This document shows positions 24,603 to 32,403 of a DNA stretch of 36,836 nucleotides, one piece after another. The DNA lies in assembly GCA_003214235.1 (NCBI GenBank), contig QCLW01000010.1, positions 1 to 36,836 of the forward strand. Reading direction: 5' to 3'. Every line of letters starts with the position of its first letter. The stretch's first letter is position 1. The DNA is from Prochlorococcus sp. AG-418-F16. GTDB taxonomy: Bacteria > Cyanobacteriota > Cyanobacteriia > PCC-6307 > Cyanobiaceae. A program made the position numbers and the translations under genes. The notes beneath the pieces are model-generated. The model was given only the letters and a program-made list of their open reading frames with translations. It had not been told where the DNA came from and did not search any database.

Positions 24603-24616
24603 TATTTCTAGAAATA
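24603..24616. promoter_or_regulatory. 14-bp perfect palindrome just before recR
   Basis: TATTTCTAGAAATA reads the same on both strands and ends 2 bp before the recR TTG start. Three more matching pairs lie outside one mismatch. It could be an operator or chance in AT-rich DNA. It also leaves little room for a Shine-Dalgarno. Confidence 0.35.
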
Positions 24617-24618
24617 GT

Positions 24619-25224
24619 TTGATTTTGATTACCTATACCAAACCGCTTTCAAAATTAATTGGTCATTTTGAGAAATTCCCAGGGATTGGTCCAAGAACAG
24701 CTCAACGATTAGCTCTGTTTATTTTAAAACAACCTGAAAGCACAATAAGGGATTTTTCAAAGGCTCTGTTAGAAGCTCATAGTAATGTTAGTCGTTGTAA
24801 AAAATGCTTCAATTTGACTTCAGAAGATGAATGTGAAATTTGTAGAAATACTGAAAGAAACCAAAAACTAATCTGTGTAGTAGCGGAAACCAAAGATTTG
24901 CTTGCTTTAGAACGTGCTAGAGAATTTAAAGGTGTCTACCATGTTATTGGTGGTTTAATATCTCCAATGGATTCTGTTGGACCTGAACTCTTGGAAATAA
25001 GAAGCTTAGTAGAACGAGTTAGTAAGTCTGAAATAGATGAGATCATATTGGCATTGACCCCAAGTGTTGAGGGAGATACAACAAGTCTTTATATTGGAAA
25101 ATTGTTAGCCCCTTTTACTAAAGTTACGAGGATTGCATATGGCCTCCCAATGGGCAGTGAACTTGAATATGTTGATGAAGTTACACTTGCAAGGGCCTTA
25201 GAAGGAAGAACAAAACTAAATTAG
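24619..25224 (+). CDS. recR: Recombination protein RecR
   Basis: 201 residues, the standard length. A helix-hairpin-helix ([20 protein letters not shown]) is followed by a zinc finger with C60, C63, C72 and C75. A Toprim domain comes next ([15 protein letters not shown] to [14 protein letters not shown]), then a C-terminal Walker-B-like region (ARALEGR). RecR, with RecF and RecO, loads RecA at single-strand gaps. The start is TTG at 24619; another TTG lies two codons on, and no ATG fits before the HhH. lipA follows after 3 bp. Confidence 0.96.
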   Translation: MILITYTKPLSKLIGHFEKFPGIGPRTAQRLALFILKQPESTIRDFSKALLEAHSNVSRCKKCFNLTSEDECEICRNTERNQKLICVVAETKDLLALERAREFKGVYHVIGGLISPMDSVGPELLEIRSLVERVSKSEIDEIILALTPSVEGDTTSLYIGKLLAPFTKVTRIAYGLPMGSELEYVDEVTLARALEGRTKLN

Positions 25225-25227
25225 ATA

Positions 25228-26127
25228 ATGAGAGAAAATAATCTAATCAAGCAAGAAAAAATCTTAAGACTGCCCTCCTGGATAAAATTTCCTATTAGTA
25301 AAGCTTCAGAGTTCGAGAAAATACAAACTCTAATCAAAAAATCAAATATTCATACTATTTGTGAAGAAGCAAGATGTCCAAATAGAGCAGAATGTTATGC
25401 CTCAGGAACAGCCACTTTTTTACTGGGGGGATCGATATGTTCTCGTTCTTGTGCTTTTTGTCAGGTAAACAAAGGTAGGCCAAGTTCTATCAATATTGAT
25501 GAATGTATTCAAGTTGCTGAAGCAGTAAAAGTACTAAATTTGAAATATGTTGTTTTGACATCTGTAGCTAGAGATGATCTTCCTGATCATGGTGCAAATT
25601 TATTTGTATCCACAATTAATGAGATAAGAAAAATTGATTCAAAAATAAAGATAGAGGTTTTGACACCTGATTTATGGGGTGGGGGCAAAAATTTTGATGA
25701 AACTAATAACCTTCAGACCGAAAGATTGAAGATGATTTTAGAAAAGGATCCAATTTGCTTTAATCATAATCTTGAAACTATTGAAAGACTGCAAAAAGAA
25801 GTTAGGAGAGGTGCAAATTACAAGAAATCACTAACTTTACTAAAAAAGTCAAAAGATTTTGCTCCTCATATTCAAACTAAATCTGGCATTATGTTAGGTT
25901 TAGGGGAAAATTTGGATGAAATAAAACATACAATTTATGATCTTAAAAAAATAGATTGTGATCAAATTACAATCGGCCAATATTTAAGGCCCTCATTAAA
26001 TCATTTAGCAGTTAAGAAATATTGGGATCCATCAGAGTTTGAATATTTATATCGCTTCTCTAAGGAATTAGGGTTCAAGAAAGTATCTTCTGGCCCCTTA
26101 GTTAGAAGTAGTTATCATGCCGGTTAA
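25228..26127 (+). CDS. lipA: Lipoyl synthase
   Basis: 299 residues of the radical SAM family. The auxiliary [4Fe-4S] cluster cysteines are C45, C50 and C56 (ICEEARCPNRAEC). The radical SAM cluster cysteines are C71, C75 and C78 (CSRSCAFC). The C-terminal RSSYHA supplies the conserved serine ligand motif. LipA inserts two sulfurs into octanoyl groups on lipoyl-dependent enzymes. It lies 3 bp after recR. Its TAA shares a TTAA with the stop of the convergent gene at 26124, leaving no intergenic space. Confidence 0.97.
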   Translation: MRENNLIKQEKILRLPSWIKFPISKASEFEKIQTLIKKSNIHTICEEARCPNRAECYASGTATFLLGGSICSRSCAFCQVNKGRPSSINIDECIQVAEAVKVLNLKYVVLTSVARDDLPDHGANLFVSTINEIRKIDSKIKIEVLTPDLWGGGKNFDETNNLQTERLKMILEKDPICFNHNLETIERLQKEVRRGANYKKSLTLLKKSKDFAPHIQTKSGIMLGLGENLDEIKHTIYDLKKIDCDQITIGQYLRPSLNHLAVKKYWDPSEFEYLYRFSKELGFKKVSSGPLVRSSYHAG

Positions 26128-26624
26128 CTTTCTTCAATGAAAGATAGTTTCTTTTCAAGTTTTTTCAATATGGAAATACATTCACCGTTCATAAGTGTAC
26201 CTGCACCTCCCCAAACCAATCTTAATAAAAGATCTACTGGGCTAGAACCAACTTCTTTCACAATTCTGAAGCCTATTAACTTGAAATATCTTACAAGTTT
26301 TTTACTATATCCCTCACTATCAAAAATAGCTAAAAGTCTTGCTTTGTTGCTTGATTTTTTTTCAATTGCCCAAGCCATAGTTGTTGCCCATATTAATTCC
26401 GAAACAAAAGCAGGCGCTTTACTAAGGATTCTTAATGTATCAAGCTGAATACCTTGTTTATTTAAATAAGTCCAACCTTTCATTTCGGCCCAAATCTTAA
26501 TGATGTTATCTTTCTGTTCTGCTATAACAATTCTAAAGAAACATAATCCGAGAGTTTCTCTAACTTGAATTTTAATTAACAATCCAATATTACCTGCTAA
26601 TTTTTCTAATTCTTCAACTTTCAT
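26124..26624 (-). CDS. Conserved soluble protein of unknown function, 166 aa
   Basis: 166 residues, no signal peptide. It has an N-terminal helix (KVEELEKLAGNIGLLIKIQ), then a middle region (IWAEMKGWTYLNKQGIQLD, FVSELIWATTMAWAIEK). A beta-alpha segment follows (KARLLAIFDSEGYSKKLVRYFKLIGFRIVKEVG), ending PVDLLLRLVWGGAGTLMNG. The order 'ARLLAI-x-D...LVRYFKLIGF' recalls the end of a GNAT acyltransferase fold (helix then F-x-x-x-GF), but no acetyl-CoA loop is visible. I do not recognise a named gene. It is the last gene of the lysA, cdaA, uppS, bioB, trhO run, 11 bp after trhO, and overlaps the lipA stop by 4 bp. Confidence 0.75.
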   Translation of the reverse strand: MKVEELEKLAGNIGLLIKIQVRETLGLCFFRIVIAEQKDNIIKIWAEMKGWTYLNKQGIQLDTLRILSKAPAFVSELIWATTMAWAIEKKSSNKARLLAIFDSEGYSKKLVRYFKLIGFRIVKEVGSSPVDLLLRLVWGGAGTLMNGECISILKKLEKKLSFIEES

Positions 26625-26635
26625 GATTTTAAAAA

Positions 26636-27568
26636 TCAGTCCTTATAGATTTTATGATTTTCCACTTTTAATCTGTCGATCTGTGTTTGTCTTTCTTCAA
26701 ACCTTTTCCTATCATCATCACTGAATTGATCTATGCAGAAATGACATTGGATACCCTTTCTATATTCTTTTCTTTTTTGATCTTGAATTGAAACTGGCAT
26801 TCCACATGCATGACAAATCGAGTAAGAGCCTTTTTCTAATTCTTGATTTAAAGCAACTCTTTTATCAAAAACATAACATTCACCTTCAAATAAGTTTTCT
26901 TCTTTTGGTATATCATCAAGGTATTGAAGGATGCCCCCTTGTAGGTGATAAATATTTTTATAACCTTTCTTTTTCAACAAACTAGTAGCTTTTTCACATC
27001 TTATTCCTCCGGTACAAAACATTGCTATATTTGTAGACTCTTTATTTTCTAAATGGGTATCTAAATGATCATCTGCCCACTTGGGGAATTCGCTAAAGTT
27101 TCTTGTATTTGGGTTTATAGAATTCTGAAATGTTCCTATAGAAACCTCATAATGATTTCTAGTATCAATTACTATTGTATTTTGATTTTTAATTAACTTA
27201 TTCCAATCAGCTGATTCAATATAGTTCCCATTATTTTCTGAAGGGTTTATTTCAGGGACACCCATGGTAACTATTTCTTTCTTGATTTTTATTTTTAATT
27301 TTTTGAAGACTTTCTGTTTTGAAAAGTTTATTTTTATATTTAAATTTCTATTATCTGTATATTCGGTTAGTAAATTGATAACAATATCAATCACATCTTC
27401 CCCAGCACAAATAGTTCCATTAATACCCTCACTTGCAAAAATTAATAAACCTGATAAATCGTTTTTATTTTCGATTTTTAATAGTTTATCTCTGAGTTCA
27501 AGAATTAAGTTTTCTTGAAATGAGAAGAAAGAATAAAGAGAAACTATTTTATAATTTTTGTCTTTCAT
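26636..27568 (-). CDS. trhO: tRNA uridine-34 hydroxylase TrhO (rhodanese family)
   Basis: 310 residues. An N-terminal acylphosphatase-like domain (about 1-105) precedes a rhodanese domain (about 120-225) with the active loop CTGGIRC (185-191). A C-terminal zinc-ribbon-like part has CHACG near 252 and a further CHFC. TrhO (YceA) uses oxygen to hydroxylate U34 of certain tRNAs, forming ho5U, the precursor of wobble modifications. The start codon overlaps the bioB stop (ATGA), which indicates translational coupling. With trmFO this gives the window two tRNA modification genes. Confidence 0.94.
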   Translation of the reverse strand: MKDKNYKIVSLYSFFSFQENLILELRDKLLKIENKNDLSGLLIFASEGINGTICAGEDVIDIVINLLTEYTDNRNLNIKINFSKQKVFKKLKIKIKKEIVTMGVPEINPSENNGNYIESADWNKLIKNQNTIVIDTRNHYEVSIGTFQNSINPNTRNFSEFPKWADDHLDTHLENKESTNIAMFCTGGIRCEKATSLLKKKGYKNIYHLQGGILQYLDDIPKEENLFEGECYVFDKRVALNQELEKGSYSICHACGMPVSIQDQKRKEYRKGIQCHFCIDQFSDDDRKRFEERQTQIDRLKVENHKIYKD

Positions 27569-28572
27569 AAAGAAGGTAATATTTTCTCATAAGATTCAAA
27601 ATCTTTATTAAATTGAACCCCAACCTCTTTTAAAAGTTTTCTGTCTGATTGAAAAGATGGATTTGAAGTCGTGAGTAACTCATCTCCATAAAAAATTGAA
27701 TTTGCACCACATTGAAAACATAAAATTTGGGCTTCTTTTGAAAGTTTCTCTCGCCCTGCACTTAATCTTATTTTGCTTTTAGGCATGAGAATTCTTGCCG
27801 TAGCTATCATCCTTATCATCTCAATCGAATCAATTTCTTTATTATCTTCTAAGCCAGTACCTTCAATAGCTACTAATGAATTTATAGGGACACTTTCAGG
27901 GTGTGGATTCATGTTTGAAAGGACTTCTAAAAAAGATGCTCTATCACTATTAGTTTCCCCTAAACCTATTATTCCTCCGCAACATACATTTATTCCTGCA
28001 TTTCTTACTCTCTTGATAGTATCTAATCTATCTTGATAAGTTCTAGTAGTAATAATATTTTTGTAATGCTCTGGACTAGTATCAAGATTATGATTATATG
28101 CTGTTAAACCTGCCTCCGCTAGTCTTGAAGCTTGTTCTTCAGTAAGCATTCCAGCAGTAACACATGCTTCCATTCCTAGGCCTCTAACACCACTTACCAT
28201 CTTTAACATTGCATTAAAAGATTCTCCATCTCTAATTTCTCTCCATGCCCAACCCATACAAAATCTCTCTGAACCTTCATTTTTTGCTATTTGGGCTCTT
28301 TTCAAAACCTCATCAACTTCAAATTGTGGGTGACTTTTGATTTCGCTAGCACTATAGATTGATTGGCTACAATATGAACAATTTTCCTCACATCCTCCAG
28401 TTTTCACACTGAATAATGATGCTAATTGAATTTTGTATTTGTTAAATTTCCTGTGAACGATTTGTGATTCCCACATCAAATCAATCAGAGGCATATTAAG
28501 TATTTCCAAAATCTCCTTTCTATCCCAATCGAACCTAATTTCGCTAGATAACTGCTTATTCGAATTAGTCAT
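27565..28572 (-). CDS. bioB: Biotin synthase
   Basis: 335 residues from the chosen ATG at 28572. A longer frame to 28614 exists but would overlap uppS by 35 bp and adds a sequence outside the family, so the internal ATG is preferred; it leaves a 7-bp gap. The radical SAM motif has C61, C65 and C68 ([11 protein letters not shown]). Further signatures are [23 protein letters not shown] and [12 protein letters not shown], with RLSAGRE near the end (the Arg ligand of the [2Fe-2S] cluster). BioB inserts sulfur into dethiobiotin. Its stop overlaps the trhO start by ATGA. Confidence 0.96.
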   Translation of the reverse strand: MTNSNKQLSSEIRFDWDRKEILEILNMPLIDLMWESQIVHRKFNKYKIQLASLFSVKTGGCEENCSYCSQSIYSASEIKSHPQFEVDEVLKRAQIAKNEGSERFCMGWAWREIRDGESFNAMLKMVSGVRGLGMEACVTAGMLTEEQASRLAEAGLTAYNHNLDTSPEHYKNIITTRTYQDRLDTIKRVRNAGINVCCGGIIGLGETNSDRASFLEVLSNMNPHPESVPINSLVAIEGTGLEDNKEIDSIEMIRMIATARILMPKSKIRLSAGREKLSKEAQILCFQCGANSIFYGDELLTTSNPSFQSDRKLLKEVGVQFNKDFESYEKILPSL

Positions 28573-28579
28573 TTTTTTG

Positions 28580-29383
28580 TTAGGAAGAATATCCAGAATC
28601 TTGAAAAGATTCATTTGGTAATGATTCTATACCGCCGAAACGTCTATTCCTTGATTGGTAATCAATTATTGCTTTAAGAAATTCAAACTCATTGAAGTCT
28701 GGCCAAAGTACGTCAGATATATAAATTTCTGAATATGCTAATTGCCATAATAAAAAATTACTTACCCTTTTTTCGCCACTAGTTCTTATTAGTAATTCTG
28801 GATCCTTAATCCCTCTAGTTAATAGTTGTGAATTAAATAATTCTTCATTAATTTCGCTTGGTTTTATTTCCCCAGCAGAAGATTTTAATGCTAGTTGTTT
28901 TGCAGCTTTTACTATTTCTTGTCTACCTCCGTAATTAACACAAACATTGAATAAAAATTTATTATTGTTTTTAGTAAGTGATTCTGAACTTGAGATTATT
29001 TCTTTTAAATTTTTTGGGAAAGGAGATAAATCTCCAATAAATTTTATTTTTGTTGATTCTTCATGTATCTCTTCAATTTCGTTTTTCAAAACTTTGTTAA
29101 AAAGATTTATTAGGAAATCAACCTCTTTTGTTGGTCTTGTCCAATTTTCAGTTGAAAAAGCATAAACAGTAAGTGTTTTACAGCCTAATTTTTTTGATGC
29201 TTTAATAATTTCTTTTAATACACTAACACCCTTGTTATGACCATATGATCGAGGTAACCCTTTTTTAGTAGCCCATCTCCCATTCCCGTCCATTATTATT
29301 GCTATGTGTTCTGGAACTTTTTGCTTATCTATTTTCATTAATAAGTCGTTAATTTTATTGTCTATTACTTTTTCTAAACTCAT
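28580..29383 (-). CDS. uppS: Undecaprenyl (polyprenyl) diphosphate synthase
   Basis: 267 residues of the cis-prenyltransferase family. [13 protein letters not shown] carries the catalytic Asp at D32. Further motifs are [39 protein letters not shown] and [14 protein letters not shown]. The enzyme adds isopentenyl units in cis to farnesyl diphosphate, producing the C55 lipid carrier for peptidoglycan and LPS building blocks. It lies 3 bp after cdaA and 7 bp before bioB in the minus-strand run. Pairing with lysA and cdaA fits a cell-wall theme. Confidence 0.96.
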   Translation of the reverse strand: MSLEKVIDNKINDLLMKIDKQKVPEHIAIIMDGNGRWATKKGLPRSYGHNKGVSVLKEIIKASKKLGCKTLTVYAFSTENWTRPTKEVDFLINLFNKVLKNEIEEIHEESTKIKFIGDLSPFPKNLKEIISSSESLTKNNNKFLFNVCVNYGGRQEIVKAAKQLALKSSAGEIKPSEINEELFNSQLLTRGIKDPELLIRTSGEKRVSNFLLWQLAYSEIYISDVLWPDFNEFEFLKAIIDYQSRNRRFGGIESLPNESFQDSGYSS

Positions 29384-29386
29384 TAG

Positions 29387-30295
29387 TTAATCCCTTTTGT
29401 TAGTAATGATTTCTGATTTATTGGACTCTTTTTCATTGATATTATGGATAATATTATCATTTGCACTTGCTTTCTGGGATAAAGCATTTTTACTTAAAGA
29501 TGATTTACTTGTTCCTGTAGAGTTTTGATTACCAATTAAATTGATAAGAAGTTCTTGTAACCTACTGCTTGTAATTGGTCTTTCCAGTTTGCCTTGGTTG
29601 GCTAAGGATAACGTACCTGTCTCTTCAGAAACAACAATACAAATACACCTGTCAAATCTTTCTGTGATTCCTAATGCTGCTAAATGTCTTGTGCCATATC
29701 TACTAATTCCTTGCCTCGATAAAGGAAGTATTACACCAGCAGATATTATTTTGTTGCCTTTAACAAGAACTGCCCCATCATGTAAAGGTGTATCTGTTGC
29801 AAAAAGATTTATTAAAAGGTCAGTTGACAATTGTGCCTCAATTTTAGTACCAGAATATAAAAAATCTTCAGGCCTTAAGTCACTCCCCAAATCTACAACG
29901 ATTAAAGCGCCTCTTCTATTTTGAGAGAGTTTTCCTGCAGTATCTACTAACTGAGTAATAGTTGTTGAAGTTGCTCTAAATTCCTTGGGTGGATTACCTA
30001 GTAAAACAGCTAACCTACCAGTGCCTAATAGTTCCATTAATCTTCTAAGCTCTCCTTGCCAAAGAATCGCCAATGAAAGAGAGCAAGCGAGGACAACTGC
30101 ATCAATTAATTTTGATGTTAATGGAAGGTAGGCATATCTTTGTATAAACCATGCTGATGAGACTAAAAACAAATATCCTCTTAAAAGCCAAAGAGTCCTC
30201 TGTTCTTTTACTCTAGAAAATAATAAAATTCCAAAACCAATAGCAAATAAGACATCCAATAAAAGCTTTAAATTTATAATCCCCCAGAAATTCAC
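29387..30295 (-). CDS. cdaA: Diadenylate cyclase CdaA (c-di-AMP synthase)
   Basis: 302 residues. Three hydrophobic helices lie at the N-terminus (about 8-95), then the DAC domain (about 105-250) and a low-complexity Ser/Asn tail. The DAC domain has the DGA motif at 173-175 (PLHDGAVLV) and continues to VSEETGTLSLA. The second motif, normally RHR, is R203-H204-L205 in GTRHLAALG, so the second Arg is replaced by Leu. CdaA condenses two ATP to c-di-AMP at the membrane, controlling osmotic balance, potassium and carbon metabolism in other bacteria. Activity is likely but the RHL change merits testing. It lies between lysA (28-bp gap) and uppS (3-bp gap). Confidence 0.92.
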   Translation of the reverse strand: MNFWGIINLKLLLDVLFAIGFGILLFSRVKEQRTLWLLRGYLFLVSSAWFIQRYAYLPLTSKLIDAVVLACSLSLAILWQGELRRLMELLGTGRLAVLLGNPPKEFRATSTTITQLVDTAGKLSQNRRGALIVVDLGSDLRPEDFLYSGTKIEAQLSTDLLINLFATDTPLHDGAVLVKGNKIISAGVILPLSRQGISRYGTRHLAALGITERFDRCICIVVSEETGTLSLANQGKLERPITSSRLQELLINLIGNQNSTGTSKSSLSKNALSQKASANDNIIHNINEKESNKSEIITNKRD

Positions 30296-30323
30296 ATTAA
30301 AAATAAAATTAATTTAAATGTAC

Positions 30324-31697
30324 CTAATTTTGTTTGATAAAGCGATCAGGTAATACATCATATTTTAAAAGATCAGATGGACTTTCTCTCTTTTGAATAA
30401 TCTCTGCTTCACCATCACAAACTAAGATTGCAGCAGGTCTTGGAATTCTGTTGTAGTTAGAACTCATTGAATTGTTGTATGCACCAGTACCAAAAACGCA
30501 AATTAGATCACCTGTTTTGCAATCTGCTAATTCGATTTCCTTAAATAATACATCTCCTGATTCGCAGTGCTTACCAGCAATAGTATATTTATTTTTGGAA
30601 TTAAAATTATGTGGATTACTTACCAAACATGCAGAATAATTAGATTGATATGTTATTGGTCTTGGATTGTCACTCATCCCACCATCAACAGATAAGTATG
30701 TTCTGATACCTGGAATTTCTTTAAATGCTCCAATTTTGTAAATTGTTATACCTGCTGTAGATACAATAGATCTTCCAGGTTCACACATTAATGTAGGGAA
30801 ATCTAAGTTGTTTTTTTGACAAGCCTTAACAACAGAATTAGAAATTGTTTTTACCCATTCATCAATTGAAGGAGGATCATCACTTTCAGTATATTTAATT
30901 CCTAAACCTCCACCAACATTTAGTTCCTCGATATTATGGCCAAATTTTTTGGCGTCTAAAATTACCTTTACCATAATTTCCCCAAGATCATTATGAGGTT
31001 CTAGTTCAAAAATCTGGGAACCAATATGAGCATGTATCCCTGTTAATTTTAGATGTTTAGTATCTCTTATTCTGGCAAACAATATATTCAAATATTCAAT
31101 TCCGAAACCAAATTTGCTATCAAATGATCCTGTCCTTATGTATTCATGTGTGTGGCATTCTATTCCAGGAGTAAAGCGAATCATTATTTCTAAGTCATGA
31201 TTTAATGAATTTGAAATTTCCTCTAATCTGTTTAAGTCAAAGTCATTATCTACAATTATTTTTATATTATTTCTAACTGCGAATTCTATCTCTTTATCAG
31301 ATTTATTGTTACCATGAAAAACAATCTTTTCATTTGGCACTCCGCCTTTTAAAGCAGTTAATAATTCACCTTCTGAAACCGCATCAAGTCCTAAACCTTC
31401 TGAGGAGACAAGGTTACTCATGAAAATTGAACTATTCGCTTTAGAGGCATATATCGGTAGAGACTTTCCTGGGTAGTATTTTTCTAATGCTTTTTTATAT
31501 GCTCTACAAGAGTTTCTCAAAGTGATTTCATCCAAAACATAAAGAGGAGAATCATATTTTTTAACTAATTCTTCAATAGAACATCCACCAACTGATAATT
31601 TTCCATCTCCTCCAACGGAAGTAGTAACAGGTACTATGTTCTTATTTGGACTTTCCAGGTCAATTGTCTGTTTTAAAAATGATTTTTTTTCTACCAT
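30324..31697 (-). CDS. lysA: Diaminopimelate decarboxylase
   Basis: 457 residues. It is a fold-type III PLP enzyme with the Schiff-base lysine K86 in YASKANS. HIGSQIFEL and NVGGGLGIKY bind the PLP phosphate region. CEPGRSIV and SGDVLF hold substrate and active-site residues from the partner subunit, and FGTGAYNNSMSSNYN is near the C-terminus. It decarboxylates meso-diaminopimelate to lysine, the last step of lysine synthesis. The first 40 residues are a cyanobacterial-style N-terminal extension. It is the first gene of a six-gene minus-strand run. Its upstream region holds an 11-bp dyad shared with the divergent rimI. Confidence 0.97.
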   Translation of the reverse strand: MVEKKSFLKQTIDLESPNKNIVPVTTSVGGDGKLSVGGCSIEELVKKYDSPLYVLDEITLRNSCRAYKKALEKYYPGKSLPIYASKANSSIFMSNLVSSEGLGLDAVSEGELLTALKGGVPNEKIVFHGNNKSDKEIEFAVRNNIKIIVDNDFDLNRLEEISNSLNHDLEIMIRFTPGIECHTHEYIRTGSFDSKFGFGIEYLNILFARIRDTKHLKLTGIHAHIGSQIFELEPHNDLGEIMVKVILDAKKFGHNIEELNVGGGLGIKYTESDDPPSIDEWVKTISNSVVKACQKNNLDFPTLMCEPGRSIVSTAGITIYKIGAFKEIPGIRTYLSVDGGMSDNPRPITYQSNYSACLVSNPHNFNSKNKYTIAGKHCESGDVLFKEIELADCKTGDLICVFGTGAYNNSMSSNYNRIPRPAAILVCDGEAEIIQKRESPSDLLKYDVLPDRFIKQN

Positions 31698-31710
31698 GGG
31701 AGATCTCTAA

Positions 31711-31751
31711 TTAAAGTCATTCTTAGTTGTCTTATCTTATAATGACTTTAA
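31711..31751. promoter_or_regulatory. 11-bp dyad in the lysA/rimI divergent promoter
   Basis: TTAAAGTCATT (31711-31721) and AATGACTTTAA (31741-31751) are exact inverted copies separated by 19 bp, so the arm centres are 30 bp apart, close to three helical turns. The right arm overlaps a consensus TATAAT (31738-31743) that fits as the rimI -10. The left arm lies between the probable lysA promoter and its ATG. There is no T-run, so a terminator is unlikely. Confidence 0.7.
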
Positions 31752-31783
31752 ATCTGGTTTTTTGAATATATATTTATTATTAA

Positions 31784-32224
31784 ATGATATCGATTAAACA
31801 AATAAATGAGAATGAAATTGATTTATGTTATGAATTAGATTCAAATACAATTTCTTTGTGGACCAAAAAACAATGGGCTAACGAATTCAAAAAAGAAGGT
31901 ACAAAAATAATTGGATTATTACTTGAAAATTTAGTAATCGGAATATGTGTTTTTCAAGTTGTTATTGATGAAGTTCAAATTAATTATTTTGTAGTAAATC
32001 AGAACTTTAGGAAAAAAGGTTTTGGGTCCTATCTTATGGACTATTTAATAAAACGCTGTAAAAAATTAAATATAAATAAATTATTATTGGAAGTCTCTCA
32101 GAGTAATATAACTGCTGAAAAATTTTATAATCGCTTTGATTTTTCTACTGTAGGCATAAGAAAAAATTATTATAAAGATGGATCAGATGCACTTTTAAAA
32201 GAAAAAAAATTAACAACAAAATAA
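31784..32224 (+). CDS. rimI: GNAT acetyltransferase, RimI-like
   Basis: 146 residues, a single GNAT domain. Substrate-side strands come first (ISIKQINENEIDLCYELD). The central beta strand INYFVVNQNFRKKGFGSYLMDYL contains the acetyl-CoA pyrophosphate loop RKKGFG. LLLEVSQSNITAEKFYNRFDFSTVGIRKNYY follows with the conserved Asn and the F-x-x-x-G pattern, ending in the YY that is typical of RimI-type N-terminal acetylases. RimI acetylates the N-terminus of ribosomal protein S18 in E. coli, and related enzymes act on other proteins. It is divergent from lysA (86 bp) and 179 bp upstream of clpC. Confidence 0.85.
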   Translation: MISIKQINENEIDLCYELDSNTISLWTKKQWANEFKKEGTKIIGLLLENLVIGICVFQVVIDEVQINYFVVNQNFRKKGFGSYLMDYLIKRCKKLNINKLLLEVSQSNITAEKFYNRFDFSTVGIRKNYYKDGSDALLKEKKLTTK

Positions 32225-32317
32225 TTTAAAAATTTAGATGTTCGGATAACCAGAATTATTGAAATTACTATAAATTATTGGTATATCACTAAAAAAAGTA
32301 AATTTAATTGATTAAAA

Positions 32318-32352
32318 TATAATTCTGGGTATTCACAAAAGCTCATTGTGAA
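32318..32352 (+). promoter_or_regulatory. clpC upstream -10 and 7-bp palindrome
   Basis: A TATAAT at 32318-32323 is followed after 8 bp by TTCACAA (32332-32338), a 7-nt gap and TTGTGAA (32346-32352). If that -10 is used, transcription would begin at the palindrome, placing it as an operator or as the first stem of the leader. It does not match the CIRCE (HrcA) or CtsR consensus that I know. The leader to the clpC ATG would be about 75 nt. Confidence 0.5.
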
Positions 32353-32403
32353 CACAAAACTTACATATTACTGGTAGGTTATTAGTAGAAATATAATCTT
32401 CTA

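Noticed and set aside
26137-26448. 103-codon plus-strand open frame after lipA
   Set aside because: Antisense to the 166-aa gene that fits the trhO operon spacing; no ribosome site or motif.
28573-28614. Upstream ATG giving bioB 14 extra residues
   Set aside because: Would overlap uppS by 35 bp and adds sequence outside the BioB family start; the ATG at 28572 is better.
29541-29924. 127-codon open frame on the plus strand
   Set aside because: Lies entirely antisense to the clearly assigned cdaA and has no recognisable protein features.
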